DNA of 64,000 bases from Tetracladium setigerum (lineage: Eukaryota > Ascomycota > Leotiomycetes > Helotiales), in contig PZJY01000005.1 of the NCBI GenBank assembly GCA_031472005.1, positions 2,294,001 through 2,358,000 of the forward strand, read 5' to 3'. This document shows, in pieces, positions 1 through 12,189 of the stretch (the first letter of the stretch is position 1; each line of letters begins with the position of its first letter). The position numbers were made by a program, and so were the translations under genes. Under the pieces are notes generated by a model that saw only the letters and a list, made by a program, of their open reading frames with translations, was not told the origin of the DNA and searched no databases.

Positions 1-622
1 CCTCGGGTTTAAGGGGGCTAGGATAAAACAATCCTGGCAACAAGGCAGGCACCAGAAATTGAACGGTATTGGTAGCTGTTGCTGTGAAATGCAGAGTGCC
101 ATGCTCAACACACCCATCTAACCAATCAACATCATGCTTGATGGGCAGATATGTTGCAGTATCGCATAGCGAAGCAAGGTGTAGTTCGGGTGGACTTCGG
201 GTTGCCAATGCATTTTCTCTGAACTGGAAGTTGAGGCTCGTAAGATTCATGACTCTTCGCCGACAAGCTGCATTTGTTGAATGAGGAATTGTATGGAGAT
301 ACTGCTACTTCCGTTGTCTTTGAGAAGTTCGAGATTCAAAAGTGCTGGCAGTCGGTGTTATCGGATTTTATCGGTAGAGGTGATGGCGAGTTGCTCATTG
401 TTCCTCATGATGCATATAGGTACGTTGATCTCAAAGTGGTGATTTGTTTCCTCGCGCCGTTCAAATAGTAAGTCGGAATCAATGATCCCCGCCTTGCTTC
501 ACTGATTTGTTCTTGTGAGGAGGAAGCCAGACACAGTAAGGGCAACATCCTTTAGCGCTGATACATCCATCCTAGTCTTCCTCGAGAGAGTCGAGGCAAC
601 AGTATCTCGATGTACCAGTATT
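1..622. other. no gene assigned
   Basis: No complete gene is recognised. A plus-strand open stretch at about 274-468 (64 codons) ends at a plausible splice donor near 421, so it could be part of an exon of a gene lying mainly outside the window, but its protein resembles nothing I know and upstream stops are frequent. Confidence 0.3.
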
Positions 623-1104
623 TCATTCCTTCTTCGGAGCCCTAGTCTTCGCAAACTTCTCATGCCATTTATTGACCTTGGGTGCTGCCTTGGGCTGATC
701 TTCCAGTAGGATCAACTCGATTGTATCATCGATTTTGGATATGACAGTAACGGAAGGCCGTGGAATAAATTTCTCTGCGTCGTCGTCCTCTGTGGGACTC
801 GTGGTAGAGGGCTGCAGAATCAGGATCGGGTTGGAGCTGTTCTTCTGTCGCATTTGGTACTTCTTGTCTCCGTAACAGAGTATTGCATACCCGGGACGGT
901 GGCGGTGGACGCTGATGATTTGATTGTAATCCTAGACAAGGATAAGATTAGCAGATGTATGTTCGCGACGCGCGACGATATATACTTTGGAGGGTTCTCC
1001 GACTCCAGCAAGGCGAGCAACTCTGCTGGAAGTTCAAGCAACTTGAATGCTTGCTGATTGTGGCTTGCTGAGAAGGCGATGTCGTGAGGGTATTGAGTTG
1101 ACAT
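623..1104 (-). CDS. dcc1: Dcc1-like sister chromatid cohesion protein (frame break at about 891-896)
   Basis: Probable small fungal Dcc1, the partner of Ctf8 in the alternative Ctf18-RFC clamp loader used for sister-chromatid cohesion. Exon 1 is 986-1104 and exon 2 is 623-931; the 54-nt intron starts GTATAT and ends CTAG. The product is about 142 residues: an N-terminal LLELPAELL segment, then ITIKSS, a YAILCYGDKKYQ core, and a basic end carrying NKWHEKFAKTR. Reading is continuous only if one base is added at the CCCGGG run near 891-896 (minus-strand GGG to GGGG), which joins the two halves after TVPG; this is probably a sequence error. The family call rests on recalled Dcc1 features, not on a search. 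The protein is much shorter than animal Dcc1, and downstream sequence offers no obvious extra exon. Confidence 0.6.
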
Positions 1105-1716
1105 CTTGGCAGTGTGTTGCTGTTGCTATCAAGTTGTGCTTGATACCTCGAAGCATGGGTTGTTGCTATGATGCGCCAGAAGTGTACCTACTATTGACTT
1201 CGAACTTGTCTACTGTAGTATTCGCGTGTTTCGGGTTGAAGGTTTTGGCGGGGTCCCAAGGAAAACATTTGTTGACAAGGCTGGCAAATTGGCCAATCAA
1301 CACGTTGATCGTCAGAGGCTGCACGTCCCCGAACTTCACTTCTATTCTTGGGCTCAACTTTCCCTTGGTGATTTGGGGAGCTGCATCTGCATGTTCAAGG
1401 CCAACAACAACCCCCCAACTAACTGCAGCTCCAACTGGTCGTCTGCAAAACTCTCTGTAGCACCAGTCCCCAAGACGGCGCAAGATCGGGGATTCCATGC
1501 AATAACACAAGTCCCACGCAGAGGAGGCAAAACGCGCTGATCTTGTTGTCAACAATCGATCTTGCTCGACCAACCAACATCGGCCAATCTGCCCATCGCG
1601 AACTCTGACTGTCAACACACTAACTCTCTCCTCCTGTATCCATACCTAGTCGTCTTCTGCTGCTATGAGGGAGGCCTTCTGATCGACCACCACGACAACG
1701 AAAGGGCATCTCCACA
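1105..1716. other. intergenic region between dcc1 and the RhoGEF gene
   Basis: This is a shared upstream region for the divergent dcc1 and RhoGEF genes. Open frames on both strands (for example 1166-1618 minus) have no recognisable protein signature and no splice signals that improve them. It probably holds two promoters and the 5' leaders; a pyrimidine-rich stretch (1620-1660) lies just upstream of the RhoGEF start. Confidence 0.5.
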
Positions 1717-4700
1717 ATGGTTCGAGTCACCGAGGAGGTCGCATTGGCGCAAGACCAAGTCACTCTTTACTACACGACCGACTCTCACCTGGCCAACCTG
1801 CCGGTCTTCGTCTTCCATGGCCCCTCGACGACAACCAATTCAACGCTTAACAGTTCCCGAATCCAAGTCCATGTTTTCACCGCTGCGGGCTTTCAAAGCT
1901 ACCCACGAGTCACGATCTCGCCAAACTCACCTTTCTACCAGTCCGTCAACCACCTTCCTCGAGATCGACAAGGAGATGAAGTATGTCGCGGACTGGCCTT
2001 TGGTCTGCTCAAATACTTCAAGGAGCTGCCAGAGGTAGTGAAGAGCGGCTTGATTCTCCAATCTGCGAATACTCGAGCCCGACGACCGACGTCAGCCCCT
2101 ACACTCTTTGGGGAGCAACATGCGGCACATCTGGCTGAGTCGATGGTGAAGGTGGATAATATTGGAGATGTAATTCTGGACATACAGGCCGCTCTTCGAC
2201 CACAGAACATCAACCATGTTGACATCGACTTGGTTTTACCACCAGGTACTATTTCGGTGGTGCAACAAGATGGGGAGGACCACCCGAACGAGGATGAAGA
2301 TTTTTTGGATCCCGCGTTGAAAAACTATGGATCGTATGCACCTTTGGTCAAGCTCTTTGGAGAAGTGTCATTCCTCCGACCTCAAAGCTAAGACGTGCTC
2401 CATCCAGACCTACATCTCTCAGCCGGTCGAGATCCTTCCTCAAGGACCAGAAGATGTCTCTACGAAGAGAGATGGGCGAGCTGGTCGATACCGAGGAACG
2501 TTATGTCATAAAAATGCATGAGTTGGTCAACACTATGGCGGATGATTTCCGTGAAAAGGCAAAGGGTCGACCTCCAGGTAGCATTAGTCCCTCGGAGGAG
2601 GATCTAGGGAAACTCTTTCCAAAATGTCTAGATCAAATCCTGCAGGTAAATACTGCATTTATGGCAGCGATTCGAAAGGTGATGGATGAGACTGAAGAAG
2701 AGGCAATGCAGGATTTGGAGGCTCCAATCGCTGGCTCTGCTGGATTTAGACATGGTGGTGGAGGGCGATCGAAGGATCCAACTGGTGCACTGTCCTTTGC
2801 AAAGGTTCTCCTCGAATGGTTCCCTCAATTCTCCGACTGCTACCAAGAATACATTCGTGCATCTCAGGACTTCCCTCAAATTATCAGCTCCTTTATGAAG
2901 CAACAATCAAGTTTTTCGCAGAGAGTACAACAAACCGGGGAGCAACGCCTTCGATCAGCAGTCATCGAGCCTGTTCAGAGATTGCCTCGTTACAGTCTGT
3001 TCATCGACAATATCGCCAATTTTCTGCCCTATGGCCACCCAGCTTTATCGTCAATGCTAAAGGCCAGAGACATCATCACCGCAATATGCTCATTGGATCC
3101 ACCTTCCAATGAAAAATCTCAAGTTGTTCATCGATTACGACATCTAGTCGAAGCTTGGCCATCCTCCCTTCTCCCTCAAGGCCGCATCATCAGTGCTGTT
3201 GACTACGTAGAGCCACTAGCTCCCTTCCATAAGCCCATGGCAGCATCGAGTCTGGTTCGAGAAGGCGTGATCCTTTTGTTTGCGGACTCTGTGGTCGTAC
3301 TGAAGAAGGTCCGGGATGGTAACTTATCCGCTAGGGTCTTGTCGCTGAAATTGATAAACCGTCAGCTGCATCAATGATGGCGACAATAACAGCCGGTGCC
3401 AGTGGGCAAAAGTACACTCATGAATTGGCTTTCGTTGGATGGCATTTCTTGGCGGATACTCGCTTTTCTATGTCAGACGATGGAAGCTGTGTGTTCATGA
3501 CCTCCTTACACGATATTAAAGATCCCGGGACAGGACGAGATAGAACTGGCCAATCAGCCACTGTTCGGAACTTTATTCTCAAGGGGGGTTACGAAATGAA
3601 GGCAGCAAAGTTTACCGAAGAAATCACCCGCGCACGATTTGAGGGAAGATTCTCTGAGACTGAAAGAGAGACGGACAGGTGGTGTTTGCGATCCATCAAG
3701 TCAAACACAACTGCCATTCATCTTCATACAGCGATATTCGAAGAGGGGATCGATGAACTAAGAGAGGGACGACGAGAACCTGCCCCTATTCGTATCGTTG
3801 TTGATCATGAAAAGGGGACTAAAGGTGCACCGGTTGGGCATTACGGCATTGAGGTTGTTGCTAATTTGACAACACTGGGAGGGGGTGTGAAGTACAAACT
3901 AGAGGTTGATGGACTGCATGACCGAGTTTTCGTTGACGAGGTTATTCCTGAGCATTTCATACCTACCTTTGTGAAAAGAAGTAAGTCTGCTATCCAGAAT
4001 AGTCTAGGCTCCACTAACAATCCAAAGTCACCGACCTGATTACAGCCCATTATCGCTCCAGTAATCCTGCATTAACCGCACCCCTCATCTCATATTTTTG
4101 CAAGATCCTGAAATCTATACATGTAGTCGTTGAAAGTGACAAGACCAAAGCTTTCCGGCCACCTTCTCCTGTCAAGATGTTGTCAAGCTTCTTCAGTAGC
4201 TCTGTTTCGGCCAACAGCATCCATGGCTCCCTTTCAAGCAAGTCAACTTCTAAGCTCACCAAAACTCCTCAGCTGAGCGACATTCCGTCATTTGAACCAA
4301 TGATCTCACGAAATAACAGCAATAGATCACTCCAGTCAACTCTTGAACCCGATGGTAGATCTAGTGTTTGGAGAGAGGAAGAACGCCCGATGAATCCATT
4401 AGTCCGACTCGAAGAGACGTTTACTGGATACGTTGGGGCCTTACAGTCTCGGAAAGGCAATGTTATTGGAAAGATACTACGAAATCGAGCTGCAGCTGAT
4501 GAGCTTTCGATCAATGCAATTTACAACTCATTCATCGAGAATCCTTTTGATCAACGCGCAGCATCGGAGGTCACTGTGGATGTACTTTTTGTGGCGTTCG
4601 AAAAATATCTGAGGATGGCTTGGAAAGATCAGATGGGCTATGTGATGCCGCTGCAAACGCTTGATGCACTGCAAGAGAGGGCTGTGAGGGCTTTTCCGGG

Positions 4701-6375
4701 AGAATTTGCTGAATATGTGAGGACAATTCTAAGCGAAATGGCACCTCAGAACCGACGGGCATTCATTGCAATCATCAAGCTGTTAGCTGATCTACTCGAT
4801 GGATGTGGCAATGATGGAGACCGAGGGGCATTGACAGTCGCATTTGCAGAGCTTTTGATTATTGAGGGAGAACCGCACGACTACATCAACTTACTCGATC
4901 GCATGGTGGAGGAACAAGACCGATTATTTGAGGACATTGGCCCTGGGGCAGTGACTGGGTTCGGCACGTATGGATCAGTCAACGGGAATCGCTCCAACCC
5001 TTCAGCAACTGGGTCTGTGGCATCTAACACATCCTCTTTGCGAAAGCGATTTACCGACACGTTGCTTCGACAAAACAGTAATAAGGATGACCGCTCTTCC
5101 GTATGGAGAACTCTCAGTAAAAATTCACGCCCTCCTACGTTCGATTCAACTCCTTCGAGTCTTTCCAAGGGATCATCTATCAATCGTTCAAGGTCTATAG
5201 AATCTCCGAACAGACGTCCAGCATCTCGCGACAGACCGACTGTACTTGGTGCCTTTGATGACCGACCAACTAGCTCGAGTGGTTTAATCTCAAGATTGAG
5301 TACGATTGGGGGATCACCACCAACTGAGAAGAGAGAACCCGAAAAGTCACTGAAGAAGAAACGACGAAGTTCTTTGTCGGATCTCAAGATTTTGATGGCA
5401 AATGCAACACTCGGTAGTTCATCTCCATTCGCTTCGTCGCCTGCTGCTCCCCGGCTATCTCCAAAACCTTTGCCGGTCAGGAGCACTTCACCCAAAACTC
5501 CTGCAGTAAGCAGAATCCCAAATCCGGTTAGTATCATGAATCGTGATCGCGGTGCGACCTATGCTGGATCGCCTCTACCGAAAGACAAAGGAAAGGAGAA
5601 GGAGACCCAAAAAGAGAATATCCCATTCAACGGCGCTGCTCCGCGCAATGCTGGCAATCTCACAGAACGCCCTCTAAACGTTCCGTCGACGCCAGATATC
5701 GTGGTAATCAAGGATCTTTGGGCTACAAACAGTACGCTGAAGGGGCATTCGAAGTCTATCTCTTTATCGTCCAACATTCCAACTCTACATGGCCACCCAT
5801 CGCCTCGGCCAGCGACTAACATTGGGAAACCTGCGCCTCAAAAGCTAAGACTTCAAAGCCCACAAAAGCTGCGTGAGAGGTTGCAAAATGAATCGAGGGC
5901 GATTAACGAGGCAGAAGCATCTCTCCAAAACGAGCTTTCTAAGATAGGGGAAGAGATGGCAAAGCTCACGGCCAGCTCAAATTCGTCTGGCACTCGCAAC
6001 CCCGAGCTTGCCAGGTTAGCGCAGTCAGTGAAAGTCTTGGAAGAAAAGATTCCTCAAGTAGTCAAGGAGATGACTGCACGCAATGATTCCGTCAAGGTAG
6101 ATCTCGAAAAGTCTCTTCAAGCATCGGAATTCAAGGTGAAGGGCCTGGATCAGCTACATAAGGAGGGTGTCGCGGAGACCGAGTTGATCTATGAAAAGTT
6201 CCACACTGAGCTGGGTCGAATTGTCAAGGCAGTGAAGAGCAAGCCAGATAAAGAAGAGCTAATCCAGGGAATGAAGGAATATTCCGAGGAAACTGCCAAG
6301 CTGAAGAAGGAGAACGCGAGGCTGAAGAGAGAGCTATTGTCGTTGAGGAGTGTTTTAAAGGCGCACGAATCCTAA
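1717..6375 (+). CDS. RhoGEF (DH domain) protein with a RhoGAP-like region and C-terminal coiled coil
   Basis: A large Rho-family regulator of about 1531 residues. Exon 1 is 1717-3980, the intron is 3981-4045 (GTAAGT...TACAG) and exon 2 is 4046-6375. The order is: an N-terminal fungal-type region (1-215); a DH (Dbl homology) domain at about 248-460 that includes TEERYV and the EPVQRLPRY signature of helix 8; a PH-like region at about 480-730 (EIDKPS, ELAFVGWH); a weaker RhoGAP-like helical block at about 870-1050; a long Ser-rich linker; and a coiled coil at 1360-1531. I cannot identify the RhoGAP arginine finger, so GAP activity is uncertain. DH proteins load GTP onto Rho or Cdc42 at sites of polar growth. 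Two frame breaks, near 2361-2372 and at the GGG run at 3334-3336, are each repaired by one added base. The start follows a purine-rich leader. Confidence 0.85.
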
Positions 6376-6862
6376 TAGATGATTGCGAAACATATGTGTA
6401 TATGGTATGGGTCGATATATGGGAGGGTTCTCTTGTGTTTGGAGGAGTTTATGGGGCGCATTTAGGAGTTGGACTTCAATTGACAAATTGGAGTTGTTGA
6501 TTTGCGAAATACCTGGGTGTTGGAACGGGTGGTGACGATTAGGATACACTAGACTGCGTGTATAAATGATTCCAAAGATAAGATGACGAGTAGACAGAGA
6601 AACAAGCCAAAGCTTGTGAAATTCATGTCAAAATTGAGATGTTTAACTATTTCTCTTTCCTCTTTACACCACGTGATTATATACAGAAGGAGATGCATGA
6701 GGAAGGTAACTAGAGAGGATGACTACCTTATGTTATTGAATGACTCACCTCTACCTCTATCTTTCGATCTGTCTTCCAAACTTTCAAATCTCAAATAAAT
6801 CTACGACTCAACTCTTCTTCCCAAACGGTTCTTGAATTTGGAAGGAAGATTAAAGCGTCAAA
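6376..6862. other. intergenic region
   Basis: This holds the RhoGEF 3' end and the promoter of the downstream kinase-like gene. A CACGTG E-box-like word lies at about 6670. No coding signal is seen. Confidence 0.5.
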
Positions 6863-7733
6863 ATGGCAGGCCAATCCCTCCAACATGACATCCCCCAGGC
6901 TGTAAAAGCCATCCTCGACAAAGCCAAAACATCCAACCAAAGAATTGTCCTCATGACCTGTGGTCTTGCCGGTAAATAAACCCTCCTTTACCCACATCTA
7001 AGTTCGGTCACTTCCCCAGAACCTCATCCTTTTCTTTCTCTCTTTTCCTTCTCCACTTCCCCTCCTCCAGCCATGATAACCTCTTCCTCCTTGACAACAA
7101 CAACAACAACAACAACCAACTAACTCAGCTCCCATCATTCAAAGGAAGCGGTAAATCAACCCTCTCGCACAAAATAACATCACAATACCCAACCTTCACC
7201 CGTCTATCGATAGACAGTATAATCTACGAACTCCACGGTAGATACGGGATTGACTATCCAGCGTCAACGTCTCCGGTCTCCAAAGAACTGTATAGTGGAT
7301 ATCAAGATGAAGCTGAAGCGGAACTGAAGAGACGATTTGTGGAGATTTTGAAAGAGGGAGTAAAGTGTCGAAACGAGGCGGGAAATAAACATGATGGTGG
7401 TGGAAAAGCAAAAGGTGACGGAGAGGCAGAAGGTGACTGTGATGTATTGTTAGATCTTTCCTTCTACTCGAGAGCATTCAGGGATGAATATCGTGATATA
7501 GTGAGGATGGAGGGGAAAGGGATTTATGAGGTTGTTTTGGTGGTTTTGAGAGGGAGTGAGGAGGGGTTGTGGGGGAGGATTGAGGGGAGGAGGAGGGCGT
7601 GGGAGGAGAGTGTTGAGAGGGTGGTGGTGATGGTGAGGTGGGGATTAGTATTAGTAGAAGTGTTTTGAGGGAGTATCTTGATGGATTTGAGTGGCCAGAG
7701 GGAGAGGGGGAGATTGTGATTAATGTTGATTGA
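6863..7733 (+). CDS. P-loop (AAA_33 / zeta-like) kinase family protein
   Basis: A small ATP/GTP-binding protein of about 232 residues. Exon 1 is 6863-6971 and exon 2 is 7145-7733. The 173-nt intron is longer than usual here and contains an ACA repeat. Splicing creates the Walker A motif GLAGSGKST, so the junction is well supported. Then come SIDSIIYELHG (nucleotide or substrate-binding region) and DLSFYSRAFRDEYR, as in bacterial and fungal AAA_33 proteins that phosphorylate small molecules or RNA ends. The substrate is unknown. Near the end the frame must gain one base at the GGGG run 7640-7643; the protein then continues as ISISRSVLREYLDGFEWP and stops at 7731-7733. Without the correction it ends early at 7668. 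The start ATG has an A at -3. Confidence 0.75.
7093..7116. repeat. ACA microsatellite in intron
   Basis: An imperfect (ACA)n run inside the single intron of the kinase-like gene; it lengthens this intron relative to others in the window. Confidence 0.8.
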
Positions 7734-8231
7734 TGGACGACCAGGTGTTTACAGCTTGCTCTCAATAACTTCGTGGGCTGGAATGTTGGAAATTATACAG
7801 TATTTCGTCTATTTACATCACGAGCACGGTGGCTCAAAGCTTTGTATAAATAATATTGAGAGCCGTAGCCAAGTATAGGAATGTTTATCTAGTAGTAGAC
7901 GTAGATAGTAATAGCAGTTGCAACAAGAGAGAGAGAGAGAGAGAGTTATGAAGATGTGCAATCGCCTGACCACATCTCACCCCTTACAACCAGTCTTGCC
8001 TAGACCCCGATAGTGCCTCTCAATTGCTTCTACATGATAACTGATTTTATTTAATACTGTAATGTACGCACAACTACCATGAACTGTGAAAGAATAAATC
8101 CCATCATAAATTAAGTATCAACCTAACGATATCTCGCTAAGGACATGTTTTTGCTTTTATTTGATCTTGTACAAATTATATTAACACAAGACGAGCTAGC
8201 TACCTCGTAATGCTTTATCATCTGACTTTGC
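7734..8231. other. intergenic region between convergent genes
   Basis: This is the 3' flank of two convergent genes (kinase-like gene and histidine phosphatase). It holds a (GA)n run at about 7927-7944 and AT-rich sequence, with no coding signal. Confidence 0.5.
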
Positions 8232-9637
8232 TCAGAGAACTGCAGCAGTGGTGGGTGCAGTGGCACAAGTCGAGATGGATGCCCATGCATAGGTGGTCGT
8301 TGCTGGAGCTGGAGGAGGAGTCGTTTCGATCTTGACCAAGACAGGAATAATCCCACCAGTAGCCAATCTGAAAGGACGATGGTTGATAACTGTATTCCCC
8401 AAATTAGTATTCCAATATCAAAAGATCCACCCCTCTCTTCAAACCCCCCCCCAAAAAAAGCCGCAACTCACCTCTCAAAATCGAAGTAATCTCTCCTGAG
8501 TGAGAAGAAATCGAAATCCAAGTGTTCTTCTTATCACCAGCCAAAATATCATCCAAGAGCACCCGATTCCTGTTATCCTGATTCTGACTCCCCTCCTGGA
8601 TGAAATCACGATACAACTCATCCGTCTCGGTGAAGCCCTTCTCAAATGAAAAGCCAGGCCAATTCTCACGAATATACGTCTTCGACCTCCTACGATCACA
8701 GGTGTGACCGCTAATGCCCTCTCGCAGGAACTCCTTGACAATAGGCTTGAATTGCTTGTCTTTGTGGAGTTTTTGGTTGGCGAAGGTGATGCGTGCTGTC
8801 TCGAGGCAGCGTGATAGTGGGGATGAGTAGTAAACATCTGGGAATGGGAGCTTTTGAAGCTTGAAGCGAGATGCCCAGTAGGAAGCGGCGATTTCGGCTT
8901 GGTGGACTCCTTCGGGCGTGACGAGGGCGTCGGCCCAGGTGGTGGTTGCGTTGCCGTCGAGGAGGGACCAGTAGCACTTTTTTTTGGAGTCAGTCAGTTA
9001 AATGTCATGGAAATTTTGGGAATCGGGATCTAGAGAGAAAGCCTTTTTCTTGCTCCCCAAAAGAGGCAGGTAGGGCTTAACTTACGTTCCATGCTGGAGT
9101 GCCAAAGTAGGATTCAGCTGCATTGTGATATCCCTCTCCGTGACGTCCCATGAAGAGGACTTTGTACTGAACGTACTTCCCGCTCTTCGCGTTCAAGTGC
9201 TTGACGTATTTTGCGAATCTTTGCCATTGAGTTCGCTCTTTGGCGTCATTTGGCTTGTCGGTGGAGTAGGTTCGGTTGAGAAGACCAAAGTTCCATTGGG
9301 TCTGGGAATGGTCAGTTGATTATTCTGAATATCATTTTCTCTTTTCCAGCATTTTGTTTAAGAGAAAGGGGGAAGAACACAAGCTCGCTCTGACGGAGAT
9401 AGGATGGAATGGTGTTGGATTTCACCGAGCTGAATTGACTTGATTGAGACTTACATAGTCGAAACCAGTAGGGTTGGTGCTCTCTTCATCCTGAAGAAAG
9501 AATCCAGGAACCGTGGTATAATTAGTCCAAGCATCCTTCCCCGGAGCTGGAGCTTGAGTCGGTTTTGGCGAGGACGGAATTGCCGAGGACACAGTTAGGA
9601 GACCCGCCAAGGCGAGGACTGAAGTTTTGAACTGCAT
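8232..9637 (-). CDS. secreted histidine phosphatase (phosphoglycerate-mutase-like)
   Basis: A predicted extracellular phosphatase of 353 residues in four exons: 9455-9637, 9086-9301, 8472-8976 and 8232-8389. Residues 1-19 are a signal peptide (MQFKTSVLALAGLLTVSSA). The mature protein has VPGFFLQDEES, then the catalytic GRHGEGYHN motif (RHG histidine), YYSSPLSRC, REGISGHTCDRR and the second active-site histidine in SISSHSGEI. This is the order of the fungal branch-2-like phosphoglycerate-mutase family. The C-terminus is Pro/Thr/Ala-rich. All exon phases agree with no frame break. A TATA-like word (minus strand, about 9744-9751) lies about 105 nt upstream. The substrate is unknown: phytase-type or other phosphomonoesters are possible. 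It lacks a visible GPI signal. Confidence 0.88.
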
Positions 9638-12189
9638 CTTTGAAGTACTGTCACTACTAGGGAATTAAAAAGGAAACAATCAAATGATCCAATTCAAGCG
9701 GCCGTGATGAAACATTTCTTTTTCAAAAGGAGGACTTCTCGCGGTATTTATGGTTCATGGATCTACGAGTAAATTGGAACTGGAGCAACGAACGGCCATT
9801 GACTTTGACGTATTGCTGGGATGAACTACCGATTTGTGGACTTTTGGTCGCGGCTGGTCCTATGAGGCTATGAAGACGCCCACGTGCTCACCCACCTTCT
9901 CCATCAGGAAATATATCACCTTCGGGGCAAGCGTTGCTTTGGGGTTTTTAATCTGGCGAAAGATGGGATGCCAATGCCATACACAATAATGTTTTGCTAC
10001 CAAGAAATGCAGGATGATGAACCGATGCCGAGGAGTATGGGTGGTCTGCATTATTTCAGTGCATCTCCGTACTGGCTTCAAACCAAACGACCACAACCAA
10101 TGGCTGTCACACACCGTTACACGTTCTATAGTGAACGTGTATCCAAACTCTTGGGATTTTTTCTGGAAATGAGAATACCGGTCCTTGGCTTTCTTGACTG
10201 CCTCTCATCCCTACCGTCGGTGCATTTTCTGAGATTTCAAGCCACCAGATTCTGTTATGCACGAAGTCGGGAGACATGTGAAAGACTTCATAAAGAGAGA
10301 GCTCTTCAACTATATAATGTCGTCCATTGCGGAGTGTTCTTCACGAAGTATGCTACTTTCGTCGCCAATAATGATTGGACGTAGTTTCATTTCTTTTTTG
10401 CCATATAATATAACATCATCTCCCTCTCTTCTCTCATAATATTTCACTCCCGCTTCACCAACCTCATTTTCAGCACTCAATAATTCCACTCATATACTTA
10501 CTTTCAATGCTCACATTCACAAATTTTCTACCCTCACATTCATATTCTTGTATCAACGTCACGCTTACACACCAAAAAAAAGAAGAAAAGAAAGAAAACT
10601 TAATTCAATTTCCACTTCTACATAGCCTCTCCGTCTTTACTTAAACAAGTACTATACAGTACTATACAGTATCTACCTACGCACTGAGATAGAACCCAAA
10701 TACGCAGATTCCAGCAGCCCAAAACGATACACCAAAGACCCAATGAGAAGATGAAGAAGAAGAAGAAGAAGAAGAAGAAGAAAAAGAAGCAAAAATTCCC
10801 CTAAAAAGAAAGTGCCAAAAAAAAGAAATGTTTTCTAGAACATACCAACAACCGCACTGAACTGAACCGAACTGAAAATTGCCCATCTTTTCCCCCGCAC
10901 AGCCACTATCAATTTTTTGGAATTTGTTTGACAAGAGATATAAATGATGTTGGGAAGAGAGAGGGAGGGAGAGAGAGAGTAAGTAACCAAATAACAGGCT
11001 AGAATTGATATTCAACTCGCGCCATAGAGAGCCACAGAAGAAACAAACAGACCGACAGGGGGGGCGCAACCGCATATAAGTAACAAAAACAAAAACCCGG
11101 ATATCTTATCCATCCAACAGGGCATCCCCAACATCCACATATTAAAACAAATAACCCCTCCTCCCCCAATATCAAACCCCATAATACCCAAAACAAATCC
11201 AAAAAAATCTAAAAAATCCATGACTCATCATTCATTCTCTCCCTCTCTTTTTCTTTAGTTTTCTTTAGAGAGAAGAAAAAAAAAACATAGTATATGTGTG
11301 AATCCATGCATATATACATATGTACAATTATATACCAGTCTAAAAATATATATATCCTCGTCATCATGTGCATCCATTTTTTCTCAACAACACCCCAAAA
11401 AAGAGTAAGGGAAAAACTAGACAGAAACTGCCAAAAAGTACTGCTATTGCCGGGTGATAATATTTGTGTATTCGACAGCGAGAGCAAGAGTGACAGTGGG
11501 ATGTTCTGTTTTTTTTCCCGTACGTTGAAAGGTCGGTCAACAGTGGGAATGGATGGATGGGATGGGATAGGATGGATGACGACAGAGGAAATTGAGAGGG
11601 AAGGGAATATCAAGATCCAAAAGTGTGTGTGTGAGAGAGATAGAGAGAGAGAGAGCGAGAGAAACTGGGGGAAGAGAAAATTAAAAGAGTAGGTAAATCA
11701 AATCAATCAAAATCAATCAAAAAATCTTTCCCATTTCTTTTAGTATGTAGTGCCGTGAAGCATACAAATGTCTCTCACTCTCACACACCACACACTACTC
11801 TCTCTCTCTGTCTGTTCTGTCTGATCTGCTCTGTGTCTGTAAAAAGGGAAACCAAAAACAACAAAAAAATACGGAAAGAAGTCCAATAATTCCTTGAACT
11901 CTCTCCAAAAACATTCGTCGTATGTGCATTGCGTTGTGTGCAAAGAAGAAAGAAAAATAAAAAAATAGGGCAAAAAAGACAGCAGCCAAAAAAACAAACA
12001 GATAGGTATAAGTATCGAACAGCAATTATTTCGTTCCATCGATTTTTCGATCCCCATTTCAATCGATTCCCCCTCCCCCTGCGACTCCCACCTTCTGCTC
12101 CCCACGTCTCCCTCTGGTCGGATTTTGGCACGCCTTCTCTCCCTCTTCGTTTGTCCACCCGAATTCGCTCCATTCTCTCCTATCGCTCC
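9638..12189. other. long gene-free region downstream of ras1
   Basis: No convincing gene is found in 2.5 kb. Simple sequence is abundant: (GAA)n at about 10751-10782, GA runs near 10960-10980 and 11636-11660, and CT runs near 11800. A duplicated ACTATACAGT word lies at 10650-10672. Open frames (9884-10384 plus; several on minus) are low-complexity or unlike known proteins. The distal end is probably the ras1 3' UTR. Confidence 0.5.
10751..10782. repeat. GAA microsatellite
   Basis: An (AGA/GAA)n run in the gene-free region downstream of ras1. Confidence 0.85.

Noticed and set aside
1166..1618. 150-codon minus-strand ORF
   Set aside because: It lies in the divergent promoter region, has no recognisable domain, and overlaps an equally long unsupported plus-strand frame.
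1717..1730. GGTTCGAGTC, a tRNA B-box-like word
   Set aside because: No A box or cloverleaf surrounds it; it is the start of the RhoGEF coding sequence.
9884..10384. 166-codon plus-strand ORF
   Set aside because: No motif, poor composition and no splice or neighbour support; it lies in promoter-side DNA of the histidine phosphatase.
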